A model generated the notes under the pieces. That model ran no database searches, was not told the origin of the DNA, and saw only the letters and a program-made list of their open reading frames with translations. The position numbers and the translations under genes were made by a program. Below are positions 8,153 through 19,500 of a DNA stretch of 64,000 bases, one piece after another (the stretch's first letter is position 1; every line of letters begins with the position of its first letter). Source of the stretch: Spirochaetota bacterium (GTDB lineage Bacteria; Spirochaetota; UBA4802; JAKQUI01); assembly GCA_029562645.1 (NCBI GenBank), contig JAKQUI010000005.1, positions 71,961-135,960 of the forward strand, given 5' to 3'.

Positions 8153-9540
8153 CGCTGCACGCCGCCGATGAGTATGTTTTTCATGAGCATGTGCGGTCCG
8201 CCGAATGACACCGGCAGGGGGCCCTGGCCCTGCTTGCCGCACCCGCCCAACCCGCCGAACATGGCGCGATCGTTCGCGATCATGGCGATGGCGTTGAGCG
8301 TCGTAAAGACGTTTCCGGACAGGACGATATCGCGCAGCATCTTCCCCCGCTTCCCGTTTTTGATCTCGTATCCGTGGCCCGCCGAGAAGGTGAACATCTC
8401 GAGATTGGTCTGTCCGCCGATGACGTCGCAGGCGTAGATGCCGTTCCCGACGGCGTCGAAGAGCTCCCCGGTTTCGGCGGGGCCATTGTCGATATAGGTG
8501 TTGGTCATGCGGACGATGGGCTGCGCCATCGGCGAGATCGCGCGCGCGTTCCCGGTGAGCTCCTCGTCCATGGCGGCGGCGGTCTCGCGGGAGTGGAGCC
8601 GGCCGGCGAGGATGCCGTCACGGATGAGATGGGTTTTTCGCGAGGGGACGCCCTCGTCATCGTACGGAACGTAGCCCGAAAGACTCGGCACGGTGCCGTC
8701 GTCGATCACGTTGAGCTCGGGAACTCCGAAGCGCGTCCCGAGGGTCATGATCTCGCGCATGCGCGGGTTTTCGTGGATGAAATCGGCCTCGGAGAGGTGG
8801 CCGAAGGCCTCGTGAATGAACACGCCGGAGAGCTTCTGGTCGGTGATCACATCGTACGTACCGCCGCCCACGCGCTCCGCGCCGAGGAGATCGACGGCCG
8901 TCTTCACGGCGCGCTCAGCGATAGACTCGCGCTGTTGCGCGATCTCGTACCCGCCGTATCCGGACACCGATTCGCCGGCGGTCTGGATGTTCGATCCGTC
9001 TCGGGCGATCGCGGCGAGCGCAATGCCGCAATACGACCTGTCGTAGTAGAGCTCGCTGCCGTCGGTGTTGATGAACAGCGAACGCGCCGCCACGTCGCGG
9101 TAGGTGGCGCGCGTCGTCTGTATGCTGGCCGAGCCGCGGAGAATCGCATTGTAGCCCGCGATGAGCTCGTACTTGGCGTCGAGCGGAACGTCGGTGAAGG
9201 GGATACGCGATTGGATCGCGACGCGGTCCGATATGGCCGGGGTGCGTCGTATGCCCGGCGCCGCGCCGCCGACGGAGGGAAGTACGATGGCGGCGGCGCG
9301 ACGGATAAACGACTCGATGTCGCCGATGCTATTGAACGACGCAAAGCCCCATCCACCGCCCGAGCGGACGCGGACGGAGCCGCCCGCGAAATCACCGGTC
9401 GAGAGGGAGTCGACCTGCTCGCCCGAGAGGGTGATCTCGGTCATTGACCCTTCGGAGATCCGGACCTCGGCGTACTCGACGCCGGCCGTTGCGAGCGCGG
9501 TCCGGATCCGTGGGGCAAGCTCTTCGAGCGCCGGGCGCAT
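8149..9540 (-). CDS. tldD: TldD-family metalloprotease, catalytic subunit
   Basis: 463 residues. It carries the zinc-binding motif HEAFGH (about 243-248) of the TldD family and the flanking 'VFIHEAFGHLSEADFI'. With the co-translated PmbA/TldE gene it should form the two-subunit cytosolic metalloprotease. Length is normal. It lies 16 bases downstream of the nitronate monooxygenase-like gene in the same direction. Confidence 0.92.
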   Translation of the reverse strand: MRPALEELAPRIRTALATAGVEYAEVRISEGSMTEITLSGEQVDSLSTGDFAGGSVRVRSGGGWGFASFNSIGDIESFIRRAAAIVLPSVGGAAPGIRRTPAISDRVAIQSRIPFTDVPLDAKYELIAGYNAILRGSASIQTTRATYRDVAARSLFINTDGSELYYDRSYCGIALAAIARDGSNIQTAGESVSGYGGYEIAQQRESIAERAVKTAVDLLGAERVGGGTYDVITDQKLSGVFIHEAFGHLSEADFIHENPRMREIMTLGTRFGVPELNVIDDGTVPSLSGYVPYDDEGVPSRKTHLIRDGILAGRLHSRETAAAMDEELTGNARAISPMAQPIVRMTNTYIDNGPAETGELFDAVGNGIYACDVIGGQTNLEMFTFSAGHGYEIKNGKRGKMLRDIVLSGNVFTTLNAIAMIANDRAMFGGLGGCGKQGQGPLPVSFGGPHMLMKNILIGGVQR

Positions 9541-9556
9541 GGCGACCGGGATCGGC

Positions 9557-10591
9557 CTACAGCTTTTTCCCGAGCTTTTTCCCGGCCTCGGCCGCTTCCT
9601 TGACGATGCGGTCCATGACCGTCTTGACGGACGGCGTATCGTGCATGATCCCCGTGACCTGGCCGATGGGGAGCACCCCGTTCTCGTTGTCGCCGTCCAT
9701 GGTGCCGGCCTTGAAGGCGTCGAAGCCGATGGCCATGCGGGCCATGCGGATGGAATTCTGCACTCCGGAAAGCATGATGCCCACGGCGAGCTTGAGCCAC
9801 GGGAAGCCGAGGAGCTTGGCGATCTTGCGGGAGTTGATGAGCGCGCTCAAGGGATTGAGGCGCTTGTTGATGAGCCGGGTGGCGCCCTTGGAGGCCATCA
9901 CGCGCGCCGGGAGCCCGTCCACCTTGTCGGTGTAGACGGTGTCGTACACGGTAAGCGTATTGCTGAGCGCCTTCTGGGACTCGTGCACCGGGCTTTCCGT
10001 GGTGTTCATGAAGCGCGTGCCCATGGAGATCCCCTCGGCGCCGAGCAGGAGCGCGGCGGCGAGGCCCCGTCCGTCGGCGAAGCCGCCGGCGGCGATCACG
10101 GGTATGTCCACCGCGTCCACGATGCTCGGGATGAGCACGAGCGAGGTGACCGCGCCGCCGTGGCCCGCGGCCTCGTGGCCGGTCACGATGAGGGCGTCGG
10201 CGCCGTCGCGCTGCGCGGCCATCGCGTGCTTGAGCGTGGTGACCGTCGCGATCACCTTGCCGCCGTAGGCGTGGACGGCTTTGGCGATTTTATCGCCCTT
10301 GCCCAGCGCGTAGTTGACGACCGGGACCTTGTTTTCGATGAGGATCTCTGCGTTCCGGTCCGCGCCGGGGAAGTAGAGGGTCACGTTGGCGGCGAAGGGC
10401 TTGTTGGTGAGCTCGCGGGTGCGCTTGATGTAATCGCGCGTCTCGTCGGGCTGCAAAATACCGGTGGCGAGGATCCCCAGGCCGCCGGCATTCGCGACCG
10501 CGGCCACGAGCTCGGGCGTGCTGATCCAGCTCATGCCCGACAGGAGAATGGGGTATTTGATTTTAAAAAGTTCGGTAATGCGTGTTTTCAT
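9557..10591 (-). CDS. Nitronate monooxygenase / FabK-like FMN enzyme
   Basis: 344 residues, TIM-barrel flavoprotein of the NPD/2-nitropropane dioxygenase family. Typical motifs: 'YPILLSGMSWISTPELVAAVANAGGLGILA' at the N-terminus, the FMN/substrate motif 'GHEAAGHGG', and the phosphate loop 'IPVIAAGGFADGRGLAAALLLGAEG'. It may oxidise nitronates or act as an enoyl-ACP reductase like FabK; the sequence does not decide, and no fatty-acid genes are adjacent. The start follows an AGGTG site; the longer open frame upstream overlaps sixA and is shadow. Confidence 0.82.
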   Translation of the reverse strand: MKTRITELFKIKYPILLSGMSWISTPELVAAVANAGGLGILATGILQPDETRDYIKRTRELTNKPFAANVTLYFPGADRNAEILIENKVPVVNYALGKGDKIAKAVHAYGGKVIATVTTLKHAMAAQRDGADALIVTGHEAAGHGGAVTSLVLIPSIVDAVDIPVIAAGGFADGRGLAAALLLGAEGISMGTRFMNTTESPVHESQKALSNTLTVYDTVYTDKVDGLPARVMASKGATRLINKRLNPLSALINSRKIAKLLGFPWLKLAVGIMLSGVQNSIRMARMAIGFDAFKAGTMDGDNENGVLPIGQVTGIMHDTPSVKTVMDRIVKEAAEAGKKLGKKL

Positions 10592-10689
10592 ACGGCACCT
10601 CGGAATGATTGTTTGCACGATACGGCGACCGTGCGCGTCCGTCCATTGCAGACAGCTAACGCCGCTGGGGCCAAATCGACAATCCCTTT

Positions 10690-11145
10690 TCAGGCGATGA
10701 TGGCGTTTTTCGCGTAGGCCTCGATGCGGAAGCGGCCGCCGTCGCGGATCAGCACGAGCGGCGAGGCATTGTCGAAGTCGATGGGGTCGAGTGCGCCGGT
10801 CCCGAGAAGTGCGTTCGCGAGCCGGCGGAAAAAGGGCATGTGGCCGACGATCATCGGGGAATCCGTCGCGGCGATGAGCTCCTCGGCGATTGGCGCGGGA
10901 TCGTCGTTGGGATCGATGCCGGCGCGCGGTTCGACGGACGCGCACCCGAGCGCGGTTGCGATGATCTCCGCGGTGTGGCGGGCGCGTTCCTTGCCGCTGT
11001 GAACGATGCGGTCGGGACGAACGGAGAGCGACGCGAGAAAGCGCGCGGCGCCGTCCGCCTGACGGACGCCCGTTGGTGAGAGCGGCCGCGCGGGGTCCGC
11101 ATCGGCGGGAAGCGCATCGGCGTGTTGAACGAGATACACGCGCAT
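10690..11145 (-). CDS. sixA: SixA-type histidine phosphatase
   Basis: 151 residues, histidine phosphatase superfamily. The N-terminal motif is 'YLVQHADA', so the usual RHG arginine is glutamine and His8 is the predicted phosphate acceptor. 'RPLSPTG', 'HSGKERARHTAEI' and 'VGHMPFF' follow in family order. SixA removes phosphate from histidine-containing phosphotransfer proteins. The ATG at 11145 begins directly at the conserved strand. The gene sits 10 bases after the FecR-domain gene. The C-terminal half is compatible with a complete short SixA. Confidence 0.83.
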   Translation of the reverse strand: MRVYLVQHADALPADADPARPLSPTGVRQADGAARFLASLSVRPDRIVHSGKERARHTAEIIATALGCASVEPRAGIDPNDDPAPIAEELIAATDSPMIVGHMPFFRRLANALLGTGALDPIDFDNASPLVLIRDGGRFRIEAYAKNAIIA

Positions 11146-11155
11146 CACCGACGCC

Positions 11156-12220
11156 TCACTCGGGTTTGGTTTCACGCTGCTCGTCGAACTGCCGACGAAT
11201 CTTCTCGCGCTCCGTGTTCATGGTGCCCATGATCTCGTCGTACGCCTTTCGATAGGCGGCCTTGACCGCCTGGATGCTTTCGTAGTTCTTCCGTTTTTGC
11301 TCGCAGACGCGGTCCGACTCTTCCTTGAGGCGTGTGAACAGCTCGCGGATATCGCCCTGGCCCTTCGAGAAGCGCTCGGACATCCGCCCCAGCGATTCAT
11401 TGGTCGCCTCGCTCAGATACAGGTCGTCTTTCACCTCTTCATCGAGGCGATCGAGTTCAGTGCCGGATTTTTTAAGCGCCCGCTTCGTCCGGGGGGCATT
11501 GTCGCGAAGGTCGGACCCGAGTCCGCTGATGCGGTCCGATGTCTTCGCGGAGCGATCGTTCATGGTTCCCAGATATGTTTTGATCCGGCCGCCTTGTTCG
11601 CGGGGATTTTCATCGAGGGCGCGGTCGCGCTGCTCCTTCCATTGCTCGAGTCCCGCGCCTTCACGTGCGGCCGCCGGCTTGTCGTTCATGCGGACCGACG
11701 ACTGCTGGCGATTGCGGATCGCGGTTTTCCCATACGGGTTCCGCAGTTCAACCGCGCCTTCCTGCATGTCGATGCGCGAATCGCCGCTGTCGCTCACCGC
11801 GACGCGGAATTCGGTGCCGCGCACGGAGCAGACCGTGGTGGGGGTGATGATACGGCTCTGCGAGCCCTTCGCGAGCTTCTTGAACTTGCTCTCGACGATG
11901 CCCGCGATCACGGACACCGAATCGGGGCGGTCCTTGATGTCGCCGGAGAAGCGGATGGAACTGTTCTCCATCACCTTGATCTGGCTGCCGTCGGCGAGGG
12001 CCAGGTCGGCCAGGGAGCCCTTGCCCGTCGTCAGGGTATCGCCCGATGCCAGCCGGGTGCGAACGGCCGGTGCGGACGTCTTCCCGCCGCGCGTGAGCGA
12101 GACCGAGCCCACCATGAAGGTGATCTCGAGCGCGTGCAGCGTTGCGGGCGCGAACAATGATACCGCGATGAGCGCGGCGGCGCACATGCGCACGGGCATG
12201 GCGTGGCGTATCGATTTCAT
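11156..12220 (-). CDS. Exported FecR-domain protein with coiled-coil C-terminus
   Basis: 354 residues. A cleavable signal peptide ends near 'ATLHA', followed by a FecR-type beta domain (about 32-170: 'VGSVSLTRGG', 'LASGDTLTTGKGSLADLAL', 'TPTTVCSVRGTEFRVAV'). The C-terminal half is highly charged and helical, likely coiled coil. FecR domains occur in envelope sensors and ligand-binding periplasmic proteins; no TonB-dependent partner is adjacent, so its role is open. It is transcribed with the REC-PP2C regulator upstream (73 bases) and sixA downstream. Confidence 0.78.
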   Translation of the reverse strand: MKSIRHAMPVRMCAAALIAVSLFAPATLHALEITFMVGSVSLTRGGKTSAPAVRTRLASGDTLTTGKGSLADLALADGSQIKVMENSSIRFSGDIKDRPDSVSVIAGIVESKFKKLAKGSQSRIITPTTVCSVRGTEFRVAVSDSGDSRIDMQEGAVELRNPYGKTAIRNRQQSSVRMNDKPAAAREGAGLEQWKEQRDRALDENPREQGGRIKTYLGTMNDRSAKTSDRISGLGSDLRDNAPRTKRALKKSGTELDRLDEEVKDDLYLSEATNESLGRMSERFSKGQGDIRELFTRLKEESDRVCEQKRKNYESIQAVKAAYRKAYDEIMGTMNTEREKIRRQFDEQRETKPE

Positions 12221-12293
12221 GACTGTCCTCCCGATGATTTATATTTCGCGCGTGTTCGCGCGAATGGTGTCTGCTGTCAAACGATTTCCCGGA

Positions 12294-13502
12294 TCAGCCC
12301 GTCCGGCGCATGCCCAGGATCGTGATGTCGTCGATGATCGATCCGTTCGGAAAAAACGACCGTATGTCGTTGAAGGTGTTGTCCACGATCTCAGTGATCG
12401 GCCGGTCCCGGTGGGAAAGGACGATCTCGATGAAGGTGTTGTGCCCGAGGATGTCGTGCTCCGGGTTCTGTATCTCGAAGGCGCCGTCGGTGTACAGGAG
12501 CAGCGTGTCGCCCGGCTCGAAGGGCACGACATCGTCGCGGTAGCGAGAGGAATCGAAAATCCCGATGAAGGACGCGTTCGGATCGAGCGCCATCACCTCG
12601 CCGCCTCTTTTAATCAGGATGGGCGCCGGGATGCCGCCGTTGGTGTAGGTGATGGTGTTGTCCGCGAGATCGAAGCGGCCGAAGAAGAGCGTCGCGAAGC
12701 TGTAGCTCATCTTCTTCTGGGTCCGGATGAGGAAGGTGTTCATCGCGCGCATGAACTCGGACGGCAGGGCGGACCGGGTGTTGATGGTGTCGGTGCCCGC
12801 CTTGATCATCGCCGAATACAGCGCCGCCGGCAGGCCGTGCCCAGAGACGTCGGCGAGCAGGAGCGAGAAGCGGCGGTCGTCGGTGTGGTCGAACTCGAAG
12901 AAATCGCCGCTCACCTTCTCCACCGGATGGTACTGCAGCGCCATCTCGAGTCCCGGGATGGCGGGGAGCGACGCGGGGAAGAGGCAGCGCTGAAGATTGC
13001 TGGCGATATCGAGCTCGTTTTCGATCTCGACATTGCGGGCCCTGATCCTCGCGTTGAGCTCCTCGAGCTCCGCGTTTTTCGCCGTGAGTGTCTCGATGAG
13101 CATGGCGTTTTCCATCAACAGGCGTCGGCGCTCGATCGCCCGGCGGACGGAAAGGATGATCTGGTCGTTATTGAAGGGCTTGAGGATGAAATCGAACGCG
13201 CCCGATTTGAGGGCCGAGATGGCGATGTCAATATCATTGTAGCCGGTGATCACGATGACCGGCAGGTTCGGATCGTCCGCGCACAGCTTCGAAAGGAACT
13301 CGATGCCGGAGATGCCCGGGAGGTCCACGTCGGTGATGACCGCGTCCACGGACGCGGCCGCGTTCTCAGCGATCATGTCCTCGGCGCACAGGAAGTTGCG
13401 CACCGCGTACTCGCGCTGCAGGATACGCGTGAGGACCTGGTTGACTGCGTCGTCGTCGTCGACGATCGCGATGGTCCGTTGTGGATGACGAGTATCGCTC
13501 AT
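12294..13502 (-). CDS. Response regulator with SpoIIE/RsbU-type PP2C phosphatase output
   Basis: 402 residues. A receiver domain at about 9-130 has the acidic cluster 'VDDDD', phospho-acceptor Asp58 in 'VITDVDLPG' and Lys in 'FILKPF'. A coiled-coil linker follows, then a SpoIIE-type PP2C domain ('VSGDFFEFD', 'LADVSGHGLPAALYSAMIK', 'LLLYTDGAFE'). Such proteins dephosphorylate STAS anti-anti-sigma factors in partner-switching cascades, and three STAS proteins occur in this window. ATG at 13502 is used; an in-frame TTG at 13553 would add 17 residues. Confidence 0.88.
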   Translation of the reverse strand: MSDTRHPQRTIAIVDDDDAVNQVLTRILQREYAVRNFLCAEDMIAENAAASVDAVITDVDLPGISGIEFLSKLCADDPNLPVIVITGYNDIDIAISALKSGAFDFILKPFNNDQIILSVRRAIERRRLLMENAMLIETLTAKNAELEELNARIRARNVEIENELDIASNLQRCLFPASLPAIPGLEMALQYHPVEKVSGDFFEFDHTDDRRFSLLLADVSGHGLPAALYSAMIKAGTDTINTRSALPSEFMRAMNTFLIRTQKKMSYSFATLFFGRFDLADNTITYTNGGIPAPILIKRGGEVMALDPNASFIGIFDSSRYRDDVVPFEPGDTLLLYTDGAFEIQNPEHDILGHNTFIEIVLSHRDRPITEIVDNTFNDIRSFFPNGSIIDDITILGMRRTG

Positions 13503-13556
13503 GGGATCGACCGGCTGATGCCGTAGCGTGGCATCATGCCGCTTGAATTGCAAGCA

Positions 13557-16500
13557 TCATTTCACGCCGCGGGACAGATGTCGGTTCGAGCTCAGGTAGA
13601 GCCGTATGCCGCACCAGTAGGCCGGGTGCCGATAGCGTTCGTCGGCGCGCAAGGCGGCCCGGCCGCGCGACGATGCGCGCACGAGGTCCCGGCTCCGCGA
13701 GAACTCACGGTAAAAGGCGTCGGTGAACAGCGCCGCATTGACGTCGCGCGCCTCGGCGGCGGTGATGACCGTCACGGATGATCCGCCGATCGCCCCCAGG
13801 AGAGCGAGATCGTTTCCGGCCTGGCGCTCGAGCGGCGAGAGCGAGGCAAGATAGGCGCCCGGCGATGCGTTGAGCGCGCGCCGGTACGGAACCGAATCGA
13901 CATAGACGGCCCCCGCGAGCGGGTGATAGGCGACCAGCCCCTCGACATGCGTGAAGCCCGTTGATCGGGAGCCCGAATCGACGGTAATGCCCGATTCTCG
14001 TATGGCGATCCGATCGAGGTTCGCGGCGAGGGACGGCGCGCCGGCGCTGCCGAGGAGCACCGTTGGACGCACCGACGGATACTCGCGCAGCGCCGCAAGG
14101 ATAGAGGGGGCGAAGGCGATCGCATGGGTTTCATCAAGGATGGATTCGCGTCCGATGAGTTCGTAGGGAATCGCTTCGGTGTTGCGGTCGGTGATGAACA
14201 GTATGGTGCGGCGTCCGCGCCAGTGCTTTTCGACCGGCTCAAAGACCGCAGCAAGCGCCGTGGAGAGCACTGCGGGGTGTCGCCGTTCTCGAATCAGTTC
14301 GTGATAATCCGCGATGAGCTTTGTCATGCGTACGAAGCCGTTGCGGATGCGGAATGCGTTGATGTCGCTCCGGTCGAGCGTCCAGATGTAGAGATCGGCC
14401 TCGCTGCGCGCGACGACGATGGCAACGGCGTCGGCCGGAAGCGATGCCTGGAACGCGGCGATCGGGACATGGCGCACGGAGGAGAGGACCATGAGCTGCG
14501 GATACTCGGTGAGCAGCGCGCGAACGTCTTCGGGGTCCCCCGCCTGGAGCGCCGTGAGTGCGCGGAAGGAGCCGCGCGCCCGTGCCGGGACGGCGCGGGA
14601 ATCAAGCTCGCCGCTCATGCGTGCGCGGAAGGATATCTGCGTCTTTGCTTCGAACAGCGAGAGCGAATCGACGAGCCGACGGGCGCTGAGGCGATAGCTG
14701 ATCGAAAAATCAAGGCCCTGTTCGATGAGGGCGAGGCGGCGCACGGTGCGAACGCGTCCGGGCGTGGCGTCGAGCGCGTCCATGGCGTCGGCGATAAGAC
14801 GATCGTACGTCTGCAGGAGTTCGGTAACGGCGCTCTGACGCTGGCCGGCCGCCTGGATGATGCCGTGGCGGACGATGAGCGATCGCAGCATTGAGCGATC
14901 ATAGCGATAGTCGTCTGGGAGCGTCGACTCAATCGCGGCCAGGCGCGTGTTCGCGGCGTCAACCGATCCCTGGGTTATCATGAGCTCGATCTCGAGCAAG
15001 CGCAGCCGCGTCTTCAGGTCGGCGCCGTCCGGGGTTATCGCAAGCGCGCGATTCACGGACGCGGACGCTCGGGCATGGTCCGATCTCGCCAGATGGGCGA
15101 CCGCCTCGTCGTAGAGTCGATCGGCGAGGAGCGAGGCAATCGGGATCCGCTCGAGGAGCGTGGTCGATGCGGTGACGGTCGCGATCGCTTCGTCTCTTCG
15201 TTCATAGGCGGTATGGATGGCGCGGATCGTGTCAAGCAGCGCGAGCGCGTCCATCCAATGTGACGCGGCGATCATGTCGCCGGTGCGGATACGACCGATG
15301 AGTGCGGATACCTCGTCGAAGCGATATCGCGCCAGGAGCGCGCGAATCGACGCGGACAGGAGCGGCGCAGTACGGACGGTATAAGCGGTCGTGGCGGCGG
15401 TGGCCTCGAAGGCGCGCGCACGGAGCGTGGCCGCGTCAGTCGCACTGGAGAGCCAGCGAACATCATCGGGAAGCGGAACGATGCCGTCGGCATCGGGAAT
15501 GGCGGCCATGCGGATCGCGTCGATGTCCGATATCGACGAGGCGAGCGCGGAGCGGAGCGGCTCGCTTCGCATGGTCGCAATCAGCGAAGCGCGCAGCTGT
15601 CGATGGCCGTAGAGTTCGGCGAAACGGAGGAGAACGGGCAACAGGCGGACGGCGTGGGGCTCGGTGATCCGGGCGGCGGAAAGCCCGCGCACTGCGGCAA
15701 GAGAACGTTCCGGCGCATGCTCCATGAGCGCGCACAGCGCCTGCATGATCTCCATGCCATCGCCCGCGGGACGATTCGTACGCGCGCGATATTCATCGAA
15801 AATAGTTCGCGCCGTCACGGCATTGCCGCTCAGGCATTCCTGGAGGAATGCGCCGCCGAGGGCGCGCGCATGATCGGACGTGTTTATCGGCGTGAGGGAG
15901 CGGGCCTGTCCGATCGACGCGCCGAAGGCGGCAAGGTCGCCGCGCCGGTAGGCGAGATCGGCCATGAGCAGATGGAAGCGCGCGTTCGTCGCGGCGTCGC
16001 GCGCGGCGGTGTCGCGCCAGATGGTGAGATACCGTGCGGCATCATCGAAGCGGCGCGATTCGAGGAAGCGCGTATAACGCGAAAAGGCGTCGGTGGCGCT
16101 TTTCTGCGGATCGGCGCCCGCCTGACCCGGCTTGTCGGGGTTGCCGAAGGCTAGGATGGCACCGCGTCGCGCGGCGGTCGAGGCGATCTCGGATGCCGGT
16201 CTCGACAGCGTCGCCTCGACGAGATCGGCCGCCTCGGCGGTAGAAAGCCCGGTATAGACAACGAGCGAGCGGACGCCGGCATAGAGAGCCGCCTCGCTGA
16301 AAAATAGGAGGTCATCCGTATAGTTCGTGGACCGAAGGCGCTTGATGAGGACACGGGGTCGTAGGCCGCGCGAAATGATCGACGCCGGCGAAAGGCCGTC
16401 GGCGGTATCATCAAAAATAAGTTGGGAGTGGGGGAGATCGCCGGCTGCCGAGTCCAGCGCGGTAAACAGCAGGGCGGAGAATGCGGTGCGGCCCTTGATG

Positions 16501-19500
16501 ACGCGCGCGGCGTCGACGCCGATGACCAGCCCGCGCGATATGGGAACATTGTCAGCGGCGAGCGCGTGCGAGACGCGGTCGAGCGCGGGGATCAGCATTG
16601 CGGCGGGCATTTCGGGTGCGGTACGCCCGGCGTATGCCGCGAGTGACGTATCGGAAAGGATGATGAAACGGCGCGAGTGCGCATTCGCCGTATCGCCCGT
16701 GATGTGCGAGCGAACGGCATCGGAGATCGAGGATTGTCCCTGGGGAAGCGGCACCTGGGCATGACGAAGGGCGGCGCCTGCGAGCGTCCAGGCGATCAGC
16801 GTATCGTCATTGTCGAGGAATGCGTAGACGACCGAACCGGCCGGCGCGCGCACTGGAACCGGCTGCACGAACAGGCACGATGAGAGATGCGGGTTGGCCC
16901 GATCGAGACGAGAGCGCAGGTCAGCGAGTGCGCGCTCATGTTCGGAGATCGAAGAGGCGAGGGCGCGTGCGCGATCGGCTTTGATGTCGCCGCCACCCTC
17001 CAGGAAGGCGGTGAGTGCGTGCTCGTCGGATTCTATCGACGCATGCAGTTTTGTATACGCGGAAACGGCCGCGGCGTCCTTCGGAGAAGGAAATGAAAGG
17101 GACGACGCGGCGAAGCGGTGGGCGCGAACAATGCGCGCGAGCCGTTCGGTGGCGGCAAAGGCGCGCTCATGCAGCCCGCGGCGGGCAAGGAAGCGCGCGT
17201 GGGCGATGATCCCCGCTCGGACGCGGTCGAGGTTCGCCGACGCGCGATAGGGCGGCCGTTCGAGCTGCTCGGCGGCGCGGGTAAAATAGTCCTCGGCGCG
17301 GGCGATATGATTGCGCTCGCCGGTCTGCTGGCCATGCCGTGCCAGAAAGACCGCTGCTTGGAAGCGCGCCTCCCAGAGAATGGAGCGCAGGCGGAATTTC
17401 TCCGCGATCGTCTCGGCCTCGCGGTACGAATCGGCGGCCTCGTCGTACTGTGCGAGGCGCGTCTGGCAGATCGCGCGATTGAGCAGGAGCTTCACCGCGA
17501 ATTCCCGCGAGCGCACCCGCGACGTGTTGGCGACTGCGGCGTCGAACGCGGAACGCGCATCGGCATACAGGTCGTAAAGTTCGCGGTTGTGGCGGTAGAT
17601 ATCGAATGCGGCGGGCGGTTCCTTACCCGCGAATTCGGCTCGATAGCGCAGCTCGGCGCGGTAGAAGGTCACGATGCCCTGGGCGATGTCCAGGGAAAAG
17701 TAGATGGCGGCGGCATCGGTTGAAATCTTTTCGCGCAGGGCGTCGCGCTGGCGCTCGGTCACGGCCTCGCGGCGCGCCTTCGCGGCCGCCTCCAGTTGTT
17801 TGAGGCCGGTCTCGAGGCGACCCGTCTCGTATGCGGCTCGATAGGAGGCGATATCGCGCGCCAGCTCATCGAGCTCGGTGCGCGCCGCGGAGTCGGCAAT
17901 GCGTCCGTTCTCGATGCGATAGGCGTAGAGGTTTACCATGTTCATCACGGCGCGGAACATGCCGTCGAGGTCGTTTATCTTCGGATCGGCGGCGGAGCGC
18001 CAGGCGGCGCGAAAGTGCTCGGCCGACGCGGCGTAATCGCGCAGCATGAAGTGGTGATAGCCGATATTGTTGAGCGTGCGGACGATGGCTTCGCGGTTGA
18101 CGCGGTAGTCGCGCTTCTTGAGCAGCGCGAGTTTCTCCGTGAGGCGTCCGATGGCGGCGGCGTGGTCGGCGCGCCCGGTCGCGTACGACTCGAAGAGCGA
18201 CAGGTTCAGGAGCTTCTTGTTGTAGGTGTCCAGCTCGGAGTAGAGTCGGTTGTCGCCGATGACCGCGACGTCGGGACCGAGGTCGAAAAACTCGAACTGG
18301 CCCACCAGAAACGATATGCCGAAGACGCGCCACTTGATCTTGTGCGTCTGGCGGCGGTCCGGCGCATCGACGAGGATGACCTGGCTTTGCTCGAGAAAGC
18401 GCTGCGCGCGGTCCGTATCGCCCAGCTCGCCGTAGCAGTGGCCGATCTCCTGCAGGTAGCGCGCGCGGTCGATCTCGATACCGTTCTCCGCCGAGAAATC
18501 GATGATGCGCTGGTACCAGTCGATCGCGCTCGCGTGCTTGCCCTCCATGCGGTCGAAGAGCGCGAAGTATCGGTACAGGTACAGAATCTGGTGTTTATAG
18601 GCGCGTTGATTCTTCCCGGAGGCCAATCGTCGATAGATCGACAGCGTCGAGTTCATCTCCTCGCGCGCGTTCGCGATATCGCCGTTTTGCCACAGGCAGT
18701 AGGCGTAATGGAAGCGGAACAGGGCCTCCTCCACCGGCGAATTGAACCGGTTCTTGAAGCGGTTGGTGAGCGCGTAATGCGTGAGCGCCTTGGGATAGTT
18801 GTTGAGCAGAAAATAGCAGTTGGCGATGTTGAGGTGCAGGTTGCCCTCCGCCTCGGGGTTCGCGGTCTCGTCATTTGTCGTCAGCGCCTTCTCGTACAGG
18901 GGGATGGAGCGCTCCCAGAGGTACTTCGGGAAGAAGCGCGCGAAGACGCGCTCGTTCTTCCCTCCGGCCGTCGCGGCGTCCTCTCGGCGCAGCAGGTCCA
19001 CGTATTGGAATATCCAGCCATTGAGTATGTAGGCGTCGACGAAGGTGTCGTCGATGAAGAGGGCCCATTCGATCTGGTCGACGGCGCGCTTGAGGCCGGC
19101 CAAAAGATCGGGCAGGCGCGTCCCGGTGATGGACGCGATGCCGGGCAGGACCGAGGACGCGCGGGCGTCGTTGGTGATGGCGCTCCGGGCGTAGATATAC
19201 CCGAGGCCGTAGATGTGCGCCTTGTCGAAGTCATTGCGCGCGATGGGCAGCCGTGCCAGGTATTCTTTTTCAAGCGCCGACAGCGACTCAGCGGAATTAC
19301 CCTTCCAGGCGGCATGCGCGTCGATGTACAGGACGTGCGCTCGGGGCGCGTATTCATTGTAGAGGTCCTCGAAGCGCTTGTTCAGGTGGATATAGGTGAC
19401 CAGCCATACGTACTTCTTGTACAGGTCGACCGCCGCGTTCCATGAGCCCGCTCGCTCGAGACGCTCGCCGTGTTCCTCGTAGTGATCGATGAGCTTCCGG

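Noticed and set aside
9557-10591. Assignment as fabK enoyl-ACP reductase
   Set aside because: Motifs fit both FabK and nitronate monooxygenases and no fatty-acid genes are adjacent, so no gene symbol was given.
14324-16549. The middle CHAT-like region as an active caspase-like protease
   Set aside because: The positions expected for His and Cys carry other residues, so only a degenerate fold is claimed.
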